From Gigaspora rosea (taxonomy: Eukaryota > Glomeromycota > Glomeromycetes > Diversisporales > Gigasporaceae): a stretch of DNA of 64,000 bases. A program made the position numbers and the translations under genes. The DNA lies in the NCBI GenBank assembly GCA_003550325.1, contig QKWP01000610.1, positions 107,758-171,757 of the forward strand, read 5' to 3'. The notes beneath the pieces are model-generated. The model saw only the letters and a program-made list of their open reading frames with translations, did no database searches and was not told the DNA's origin. Positions 32,032 to 40,989 of this stretch are shown piece by piece (position 1 is the first letter of the stretch; every line of letters begins with the position of its first letter).

Positions 32032-32593
32032 GGTTTAGCTATGTTGAACTTCGTTGAAATGTAGCTTAGAACCGGACAGAACCTTGTAAGATCTGTTGGA
32101 ATTTTTTTCGTTGTTTGTTCTTTTTTTTTTGTCGGGTTGAACCAATTCTTTTTTCTTTTGTAGGTTTAACTACGTTGAACTTTGTTGGAATGTAGATTAG
32201 AACCAGAATCTTGTAAGATAAGTACTTTGAGTGGTTTTTTTTCGTCGTTTGCTTTTTTTTTCTTTGTCGACTCTTAGTTTTTTTCGTTGTTTGTTTTTTT
32301 TTCTTGTGCCTGTACTAATTTTTTTTCTTGTAGGTTTAGGTTTGCTGGAACAACGGTATCATTATTGAGCCTTCGCCGCTTCGGTGCCACTATTGAGCCT
32401 TCTTGGTTGAACTTTCCTTGTGCGGTTTTGTGCTTTGTCGTCATTTTTCGGTGTCGACGTCGTCGTTAAAAGCCTTTGTTGGCAGGTTTCGTCCTTTCGG
32501 CGTCGTTGTTGTTTGAATTTTTGTTATGTCTTTCTTGGGCTTGGAATTGATCGCGTTGCATTATTGAAATGTTACGCGATCAGTTATGGTTAG

Positions 32594-32745
32594 GGAAAGA
32601 TAGTGGTTGAATTTTTTTTTTTAATAATCGAAAAGATAGTGGTTGAATTTTTTTTTTTTTATTAATCGAAAAGATAGTGGTTGAATTTTTTTTTTTAATA
32701 ATCGAAAAGATAGTGGTTGAATTTTTTTTTTTTAATAATCGAAAA
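32594..32745. repeat. Tandem repeat, about 38-bp unit, four copies
   Basis: Units read AAGATAGTGGTTGAA, a T run, then AATAATCGAA. Confidence 0.85.
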
Positions 32746-32966
32746 TTATGTAATTTTTTTTTATTAATAAAAAAAATGATATTTTTTAATCATTAAAAAA
32801 ACAATTTTTTTACAAGTCTATGTTGATGGGTCGGAAGGTCGGGTGCCCCGATTGACTTTCACGTGCTAAAATTTGATTGGTCAATCAAGGGGGTGCACGA
32901 CCGTGCAGATGCACGAAATTTTTAAACCCTTAAAAAATATAATTTAAAAAAAGGGTACATTTATTT

Positions 32967-33375
32967 ATTGCCCCTTCGATGTGTCGCTCTCACATGATCG
33001 ACCAATAAAAATTCAAGATCAGGTGTAATGTAGCACAAGAAGAAAGTTCAAAACAAACATTCAGTTTGACGAAAAATCGCCTATAACCCAAAATTTCGCA
33101 TATGAAACCACTTTTTGTGCTCTAACAAAAAAAATTCCTTGCAAAATTTTACTATATACCACTCTAGTGAATAAAATTCATGTGCACAATGTGCACATGT
33201 GCACAATTTTTTTGTGTGCACAATAAAAATTCCTTGCAAAATTTTACTATATACCACCATCTTCACTTGTATCCTAACCCTACCTAACTCTAACCCTAAC
33301 TATACGAAATCATTCAGCTTATTTTGGTTGTTTTGATTAACATTACAGGGGCGACAATGTAGCATATGCAATGTA
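32967..33375. mobile_element. TIR element of the GATCGACCAATC family
   Basis: Left ATTGCCCCTTCGATGTGTCG then CACATGATCGACCAATAAAA and AGATCAGGTGTAATGT. Right ATTACAGGGGCGACAATGTA. The interior has CCTAACCCTACCTAACTC and two copies of TTCCTTGCAAAATTTTACTA (about 33135 and 33230), with GTGCACATGTGCAC between them. Confidence 0.65.
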
Positions 33376-33607
33376 TAAATTATCTCTTAAAAAAATGGTT
33401 AAAAAATATATATATATATAAAAATATTTAAAAAAATATAAAAAAAAAACATTTAAAAAAATATAAAAAAACCATTCAAAAAAATATAAAAAAAACATTA
33501 AAAAAATATAAAAAAAATGTTTAAAAAAATATATCTGATATATAAAAAAAAGTTTAAAAAATATAAAAAAACGTTTAAAAAATATATAAAAAAAGGCAAA
33601 ATATCAG
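33376..33607. other. AAATATAAAAAA simple-sequence stretch
   Basis: Imperfect tandem repeats of about 18-23 bp, A/T only. No gene. Confidence 0.5.
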
Positions 33608-35284
33608 TGGTAACATATTACCATGACGACCCTTATATAATCGGCCAATTGCATTAAAAATTGACGATCATATAAATAAATGTTTTTTTTATTTATTCTT
33701 AAATTTTTTTTTATTTTTTAGAACTATCGCTGAAGCTATATAAAGGTATGGAAATTTTCTAGTACGTTTTCGTCATTTTTAGCAAATTATTTTTTTTAAA
33801 CGAACACGGTATGAGAACGTAGCATGATAGCTAGTTATTTTTTTAATATAACAGATAAGTACTAACCTTCTTACGTTCTTTTCTTTAGAACGAACATAGT
33901 ACAATTTGAAGAATAAGAACGGACGTATTACAGTAGTTTTTTTTATTTTATTTTATATAACGGTACTATCGTTCTTATATTTTTTTCTTTAGAATGGACA
34001 TAGTACGATTAACAAGAACACTACAATAATGAATGTATCATGGTAGTTAGGGTTAGTTTTTTTTTTTATACTATAATTACTAACATTCTTACGTTCTCTT
34101 TTTTAGAATGAACGTAGTACAATTGTTGGAATAAGAAAAATAAAAACAGACGTACACGGTAGTTAAATTTTTATTTTTTTTTAATAAATATAATGGTACT
34201 AACGTTCTTTTCTTTAGAATGAACGTAGTATGATTGCTAGAATCAAACAGACGTATAATGGTAGTTTGTTTTTTTAACATTCTTACGTTCTTTTTTTAGA
34301 ACAAACATAGTACGATTGTTGGAATAAGAAGAATAAGAATAGACATATCATAGTAGGTTTTTTGTTTTTTTTTGTTTATAAATATAACGGTACTAACTTT
34401 CTTTTCTTTAGAACAAACATAGTACGATTGTTGGAATAAAACGAACGTATTACGGTAGTTTGTTAGTTTTTTTTTTTTTTTTTTAATATAAGTACTAATG
34501 TTCTTACGTTCTTTTCTTTAGAACGAACATAGTATGATTGTTTGATTGTTGGAATAAGAAGAATAAGAACAGATATATTACGGTAGGGTTTTTTTTTATT
34601 ATAAATATAATGGTATTAATGTTCTTATATTCTTTTCTTTAGAACGAATGTAGTACAATTATCAAGAATGGACATATCATAGTAATTAGTTTTTATTTTA
34701 ATATAAGTACTAACGTTTTTATGTTCTTTTCTTTAAAACGAACATAGTACAATTGTTGGAATAGAACAGACGTATCATGGTAGTTTTTTTTTTTTATGGT
34801 ACTAACGTTTTTTTTTTAGAACATAGTACGATTGTAGCTAGAACGGGCATAGCATGGAAGTTAGTATACGGGGTTTTTTGTTTTATATAGTACTAACGGT
34901 TCTTTTTTTTTTAAAATAACATAGTACGATAGTTAGTTAGTATGGCCATAGCAGTAGAATAGCACGATAGTTGGGTGGGTCATAACACGATATTTGGAAT
35001 GTTAGTTTATGTTGTAAATGTATTTTTTTAAAATAATAAATTTCAAATTTTTTTTTCCGAATAATATCTTTATTTTTTAAAAAAATAATAAATTTCGAAT
35101 TTTTTTTTTTTGAATAAATATCTTTTTTTTTAAAAAAAATAATAAATTTCGAATAAGTTATATACGATGGCCAATCAAAATTGATCGCGTGATTCATGTG
35201 ATAACCGATTTGTATTGGTTGTCACATGAATCACGTGGTCGATTTTGATTGGTTGATCATGGGTCGCTATGGTGACATGTCTCC
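33608..35284. mobile_element. TIR element with TACTAAC-TTTAG tandem array
   Basis: The ends pair imperfectly: GGTAACATATTACCATGACG, ACC at the left; inverted from the right GAGACATGTCACCATAGCGA, CCC. Between them are about 11 units of about 85-115 bp (33840-34930). Most carry TACTAAC or ACTAAC, TTCTTTTCTTTAG, then AACGAACATAGTACGATTG, AATAAGAA and AGACGTAT, ending GGTAGTTTTT. The right hairpin block (35160-35284) matches 361-478. Confidence 0.65.
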
Positions 35285-35344
35285 ATAAAATAACAACTTA
35301 AAAAAAAACTATATAGTAAATACATTATAAAAAAAAACGACATT

Positions 35345-36139
35345 ACTAAAATGCACTATTGGTGTTCAACACCATAATGATCTTCACCAATCAAATTTTT
35401 TAAATGCAGTATAACATAAAAATCAGGTGTAGCCTAAATTTTTGTTATTTTGATATTTTTTTGAAAAATACCTTCTAACTCAAAATTTTATTTATGAAAC
35501 CATCTTTTTTTTTAAAAAATAATAATTCCTTGTGAAATTTTACTATATACTATATCTCACTCTAACCCTAACTATTAACTCTAACTTAACATTTATTAAA
35601 TCTTCATATTACACCGCATATTGGTGTTGAACACCATTGTCACGGGCTAAAAGTGATCTTCGGAATTACAGTAGGCGCAGTAAAACCCATGATTAAGAAC
35701 TGAAATCCAAGAAATCTAAAAGAAATCAAGAATTAAGAATTAATTAAAAAGTAGTTAACGAAATAAAATATTGCTAAACATAGCCTTCGTTAATTATAAT
35801 CATGTAATAATCATGATTATAAGTCCCTTAGTTATAGTGATTCTTTCTCGATCCCTTCTTGATGAAAGATCGATTTATCCTTAAGCCTCTTTAGTTCGTT
35901 AGTCTAGTAAAAGTTATAAAAGCTCTGTAATTTCCCTCTTGTAAAGGACACATATCCTATGGGATTATAACATTAATTACTCATTACTTTCCTTTAATAA
36001 CTCGTTACTAAATCTGTTAATAAATTGCTAAATCACCAAAATCATGCCTCTGGCGAGTTGCCTTATCACCTTAAATCCGTATATTTTCATATATAAGTTA
36101 ATAAACCTACTATTCATCCTGTAACACCATAGGTGCATT
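35345..36139. mobile_element. TIR element split by a solo LTR
   Basis: Left end AAAATGCACTATTGGTGTTC then AACACCATAA. Read inverted across the LTR, the right end is AAAATGCACCTATGGTGTTC then AACACCAATA. The interior has CTCACTCTAACCCTAACTA and AAATCAGGTGTAGCC. The LTR lies in the right TIR. Confidence 0.75.
35640..36126 (+). mobile_element. Solo LTR, 487 bp
   Basis: Begins TGTCACGGGCTAAAAGTGAT and ends TTCATCCTGTAACA, so the termini are TGTCAC and GTAACA (near-inverted, TG...CA). CCAT is duplicated at 35636-35639 and 36127-36130; the match could be extended by shifting the border. TATAAAAG at 35915-35922 is a plausible LTR promoter. No internal retrotransposon domain lies on either side, so this is a solo LTR from recombination. 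The strand is inferred from the TATA box only. Confidence 0.75.
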
Positions 36140-36444
36140 TTATATTATTCCAAAAAAAATAAAATAAAACAATAATATAAAAAAAATAAAAAAAATAAAA
36201 ATAACATGAAAATAAAAGTAAATTCTGGTTATTCCTTATCATGGGAGTAACAGGAAATTTACTTATTAAAAATAAAAATAATAAAAATAAAATAAAATAA
36301 ATAAATGTGTTTTTTTTACTTTATTTATTTATTTATTTATTTTTATTTTGTTTTGTTTATTGATTTTCTCCTTGAGTTCTATCGGCAAGTAAGTATTTGG
36401 TTATAATAGGCAGTGCCTTAAAATATTTCAAAACTACTACTTAA
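36140..36444. other. A/T simple sequence, no gene
   Basis: AAAATAAAA and TTTATTTATT runs with an ACTTATTTGC-like spacer. Nothing coding. Confidence 0.4.
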
Positions 36445-36988
36445 GTACTAGTTCGCGAGTGAGTGACAGTAGCATCATAGTAGTATCATAGTAAAATTTG
36501 GTAAAAATTTAATATAAATTTTTATATTAATATGAAATCTGTAGCTGTTACAAAGTAAAGTTAATTTTTTACTAAGTTAACAATACATGTCCACTAATTG
36601 AAAGTTGTAGAGCTCGTTAAGACACATTTAACAGTGGTTAAATTATCCAAATCGGCCTAGTGGATGGTGAGATATCATCGAAAAACGATTGGCTAACTAT
36701 ATAAAATTCTAAATAAACAAATATTGTTTACATAGAGATTTTATATAGTTGGCCAATTGTTTTTCGATGATATCATGCCATCCACTGGGCCGATTTGGAT
36801 GATCTAACCACTGTTAGATGCGCCTCAACGAGCTCTACAACTTCCAATTAGTGGACATATATTATTAACTTAGTAAAAAATTATCTTTACTTTGTAGCAG
36901 CTGCAGATTACATATTAATATAAAATTTATATTAAAATTTCATCAAATTTTACTATAAAATTATTGTCGCTCACTTGTGGACTAGTAC
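36445..36988. mobile_element. Foldback element flanked by TTAA
   Basis: Full-length inverted repeat. The ends read GTACTAGTTCGCGAGTGAGT and, inverted, GTACTAGTCCACAAGTGAGC. TTAA lies on both sides (36441-36444, 36989-36992). The arms pair over GTTGTAGAGCTCGTT, CAGTGGTTA, CGGCC and ATCATCGAAAAACGATTGGC. TTAA is its own complement, so it may be duplication or part of the end; piggyBac-type elements duplicate TTAA. Confidence 0.75.
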
Positions 36989-37012
36989 TTAATATATTTC
37001 ATGATAATTAAG

Positions 37013-37205
37013 TAATTCTCCCAAAAAAGGATTAAAAATATTAAATATAACAATGCGAAATTTTAAATGTTTCGACAAAATTCAAAATGTATTCATTATT
37101 TAAATTAATACTAATTTGACAAATTTTAAATTTGGACCTTGGTTTATATTTTAATAATTTGTTAAAAAAAAATATGATCTATATGAGAGATGTTCAGGGT
37201 CCTGG
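37013..37205. repeat. Dispersed repeat R1, copy 2
   Basis: Same order as 738-957: TAATTCTCCCAAAAAAGGAT, ACAATGCGAAATTTTAAATG, TTTGGACCTTGGTTTA, GAGATGTTCAGGGTCCTG. Confidence 0.75.
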
Positions 37206-37314
37206 AGATTCAGTAATAATATTTTGCTAACTCATGGGGTATTAAAGACAAATCACCATTTATTGATGTAAATTTAAGTGATGTGATTCAAGTGGATAAA
37301 ATGAGAATGGATAA

Positions 37315-38111
37315 GGGAGCTTCCAGAAATCAGCTGATTTTTTTTTTACTATGAGCCCACCTCACTCCTACCCCACCCACCCACACCTGATACCCCAATT
37401 AGCCAATTAGATTTTACGATTATTAAAAAGTTAAATATAACATTTAATAGTAAATAACTTTTGATCTACTGAACCAAATTTGATGATTCAACTACCAAAA
37501 TGATCCTCTCAACGAGAGGATTCTAGCAAGCCTAAAATTGTTAAAATCCAATCACAGGATCCTGTGATCGGAATAGATTTGTGTTACTATAAAAGTTCTA
37601 TAATTTATTAAATAAATATAACCCATTTATAGTAATACAAATTTATTTTGATCTTAGGATCCTGTGATTGGATTTTAACGATTTTGGGCTTGTTAGAATC
37701 CTCTCAATGAGAGGATTCTGATAAGCCCAAAATCATTAAAATCCAATCACAGGATCCTAAGATCGAAATAAATTTGTGTTACTATAAATGGGTTATAATT
37801 ATTTAATAAATTATAGAACTTTTATAATAACACAAATCTATTCCGATCACATGATCCTATGATTGGATTTTAACAATTTTGACTCGCTAGAATCCTCTCA
37901 TTGAGAGGATTATTTTGGTAGTTGAGTCATCAAATTTGGTCCAGTAGATCAAAAGTTATTAATTATTAAATATTATTAATAAATCTATAATTTTGGTCAA
38001 AAATAATTTTGCAACTTTGGCCGGAATTCTGAAATTTTGCTCGGAATTACACCTGATACTTCAGCTGACCCACCCACCCACCCAGAAATCAGCTGATTTC
38101 TGGAAGCTCCC
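37315..38111. mobile_element. TIR element GGGAGCTTCC, TAA target duplication
   Basis: Ends GGGAGCTTCCAGAAATCAGC and, inverted, GCTGATTTCTGGAAGCTCCC. TAA lies at 37312-37314 and 38112-38114. The inside has three palindromes with the centre CCTCTCA-N-YGAGAGG (about 37500, 37695 and 37890) and repeated ACAGGATCCTGTGATC / GATCCTAAGATCG blocks. The length is 797 bp, without a transposase. Confidence 0.9.
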
Positions 38112-38758
38112 TAACATATTAGTATGCTTACAGTCACGATATGCACCTTAAGTTATATAAACTAATAGTATTTATGGTACTCAGTATTCATAGTACTCAT
38201 GTTACTTACTTGTACTCACAACATACTATACCACTCACAGTACTATAGTATACCATTTTATTACCATATATATTATATAGCATAGTGACAATATGACTTG
38301 AAGATAGTACTATAACTGTAATACTGTAAGTAGTTTACTATCTTTTGCACTAATTATAACAAGAAAAATGTTTAAGTCATAATAAGTTAAACTAATATTT
38401 TTCTATAAAAGAATTATATTAAAAATTTTTTTAATCAATTAAATATAACTTATTTGATCGATCAGTATTATTAATTAACCTATTGTTGCTTGAGCCTATT
38501 AATTGGTGCTTGATCATTGATCTAAGTCAATTAATAATCAAGTATCCTATAATTGAGTCAATTCACTAGTTTAAACTATTGCAAAGCTGTTCTGTGACAA
38601 CACTGCTTAGAAAAATTTAATCTATATTAGATATTAAGCTTTTTGGAATTTATACAGTATATATTGAACAAATATTATATATTTGTATAATATTGTAAAT
38701 ATATTTATATAATATTCATGCATATTATAATATCCTTGTTATAGTTACAATATTATTA
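38112..38758. other. Spacer with GTACT-rich part and a hAT-like end
   Basis: 38120-38330 is rich in AGTACT/CATAGTA motifs. 38500-38605 ends TGCAAAGCTGTTCTGTGACA and ACACTG, the inverted terminus of the hAT-like family at 17888 and 62216. Its partner end was not found. Confidence 0.4.
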
Positions 38759-39964
38759 GAGAGCTTCCAGAAATTATGTAATTTTTGGGTGGGTGGGTGG
38801 GGTTGCCAAAATATCAGGTTATAATTCTGGTCAAAATTTTATAATTCTGGCCAAAAGTAAAAATTATAAACTTATTGATAACTTTTGACCTACTGGGCCA
38901 ATTTAGATGATTTAACTACCAAAATGCTCGTCTCAGCGAGGCGATTCTAACAAGCCCAAAATTGGTAAAATCTAATCACAGGATCCCAAGATCGTTCAAC
39001 TTTTGTATAATTTTAATAGTGATTTTTTAGAATCACTAAGTAAATTTCTTTAACATTGAATAACATTTGATTCACTGGTCCGTTTTGGATGATTTAACTA
39101 CCAAAATGTTCGTCTCATTGAGACGATTTTAACTAGCCAAAAATCGCTAAATTCCAATCACAGGATCCCAAGATCAATATACATTTGTATTGTTATTAAC
39201 AATACAAATCTTTATCGATCTTGTGATCCTGTAATTGGAATTTAGCAATTTTAGGCTTGTTAGAATTGTCTCACTGAGACGAACATTTTGGTAGTTAAAT
39301 CATTCAAAATGGACCAGTAGATCAAAAGTTATTCAATGTTAAAGAAATTTACTTAGTGATTCTAAAAAATCACTATTAGATTTATACAAAAGTTGAACAA
39401 TCTTGGGATCCTGTAATTAGATTTTAAAGATGTTGGGCTTGTTAGAATTGTCTCATTGAGACGAGCATTTTTGTAGTTAAATCATACAAAACGGACCAGT
39501 GAATCAAAAGTTATTATCAGTTCAAAAAATTGGACATATGGAGTGTCTTCAATTAAAAGGGCCCATTTTTACATATATTTTATTTTGAGATATTTGAGTT
39601 TAATTATTTGTTTTGATTTTCGGACTGATCTGGGATCAATCAAATTTCACGATATTGATTGGTTAAAGATGGCAGGTGACTATCGGGTAAACTCGTGACG
39701 TATTGGCTTGATTTTTTATTATGTAATTCGACTTTCATTTATAATTAAAAAAAGTCAATCATGTCAAAATTTATATGAATTTAACGAAAACTCATTTTTC
39801 AAAAAAATGTAAAAATGGGCCCTTTTAATTGAAGACACCCCATATAAATAATTTTTAAAAAAATATAAAATTTGATTGACTAATAGGGTATTAGGTGAGG
39901 GTGGGTGGGGTAAAATTTTGAAATTTATTAGTAACAAAAAATTACGTAATTTTTGGAAGCTCCC
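38759..39964. mobile_element. TIR element GAGAGCTTCC, TTA target duplication, nested MITE
   Basis: Ends GAGAGCTTCCAGAAATTATG and, inverted, ATTACGTAATTTTTGGAAGC plus TCCC. TTA lies at 38756-38758 and 39965-39967. It is related to 37315-38111 by its ends and by four internal palindromes with TCGTCTCA-N-TGAGACGA-type centres (about 38925, 39110, 39260, 39450). A 304 bp element (39539-39842) is inserted near the right end. Confidence 0.88.
39539..39842. mobile_element. MITE, TA target duplication, nested
   Basis: Ends TGGAGTGTCTTCAATTAAAA and, inverted, TTTTAATTGAAGACACCCCA, each next to GGGCCCATTTTTACAT or its complement. TA flanks at 39537-39538 and 39843-39844. Confidence 0.9.
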
Positions 39965-39968
39965 TTAT

Positions 39969-40581
39969 GGGAAAATAAATTTGTCGCACCTGCAACATGT
40001 CACACCCCTGCTTCGACCAATCATATAGTATGATTTTATAGACAAAAAATTTTATTTTTTAAAAATTTAAAATTTTACTTAATAAAGTATAAAATATATA
40101 TAAAATGTAACGTAAAATTTTATTTTAAACAACTTTTTCTAAGTCGCAAAGATAGATTGTCTTAGTAAAAAAAATAGTTTATAAGAAAAATCAAAATTTT
40201 CCAAAGTTAGCACATATAAACCTTTTTTTTACTAAAACAATCTACTTTTTTAACTTAGAAAAAGTTGTTTAGCGTAAAATTTTACATATAATATTTAAAC
40301 GTAAATATAAATTATATTAGTAAAAAAAAAAGTTTTATATGTGCTAATGATCAAAATTTTTGATTTTTCTTATAAAACGTTATTTTTTTACTAAGATAAT
40401 CTATCTTTATGACTTAGAAAAAGTTGTTCAAAATAAAATTTTACGTTATATGTTTTGATATCACTTATTTATTTTACATTTTACTAGTAAAATTTTTAAT
40501 TTTTAAAACTTAAAATTTTTTGTCTACAAAATCGTGCGATTTGATTGGTCGGAATCAGGGGTGCAACAAATTTCTATTCCC
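39969..40581. mobile_element. Foldback TIR element, 613 bp
   Basis: Ends GGGAAAATAAATTTGTCGCA and, inverted, GTGCAACAAATTTCTATTCC plus C, with TAT at both borders (39966-39968 and 40582-40584). A GACCAATCA box is near each end. The inner arms pair over TGACTTAGAAAAAGTTGTT-like and TTACTAAGACAATCTA-like blocks. It lies next to the right end of 38759-39964. Confidence 0.75.
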
Positions 40582-40919
40582 TATTATTATAATCAGTTTT
40601 TTTTTATTAATCTAATTTATATTGTATTAGTCTTAATATAGTTGCAAATCCATTATAGTTACTATTAGACGAAACAAATAAAATTAACTGGGTTACATAA
40701 TATTTGAAAAAATTTTAGATCTGGTCACTCAGAGATTTTTTTATATAGATAAAATTTTTTAAANTTTTTTTAAAAAAGAGGTCTATCCTCTAATTCTTTA
40801 TTAAGATTTTGTAGATTATACATATATGATTACATGTAGGAATTACTAATCTAAAGGGAAGTAGAGGTAAGAGCTAAGGTTTACTCTTGGCCTTATTTTT
40901 TACTAGAATGGCCGTAGAC
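40582..40919. other. AT-rich spacer, may include the LINE-A 3' end
   Basis: Includes a single N at 40764. The LINE-A 3' boundary could not be fixed. Confidence 0.3.
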
Positions 40920-40989
40920 CTCTAGTTTTTGGAAAGGATGTTGTTGATAGAAAAGTTATTAGTGAGAAAGAATTTGTCGATTTTTTGTT

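Larger units (their letters stand above)
31128..32914. mobile_element. TIR element holding an exon-like tandem array
   Basis: The ends are inverted copies: GTGCACCTGCACGGTTGTGC then ACCCCTTGTTGATCCACCA at the left; inverted from the right, GTGCATCTGCACGGTCGTGC then ACCCCCTTGATTGACCAATC. The inside is T-rich with five units in which TTTTGTAG or similar precedes GTTTAACT-N-GTTGAA (units start at about 31504, 31622, 31751, 32164 and 32334). Three of them end ...CTT followed by GTAAGAT. The array is split by a hAT-type MITE (31758-32031) and followed by a 38-bp tandem repeat (32594-32745). Confidence 0.65.

Noticed and set aside
32287..32469. 60-codon frame rich in C, F and R
   Set aside because: It starts in the T-rich array and shows no family; the local GC rise (CGTCGTCGTT) may come from a captured piece, but nothing supports a gene.
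36441..36992. Firm piggyBac assignment of the TTAA-flanked foldback
   Set aside because: TTAA is self-complementary, so duplication and terminal sequence cannot be told apart; no transposase is seen.
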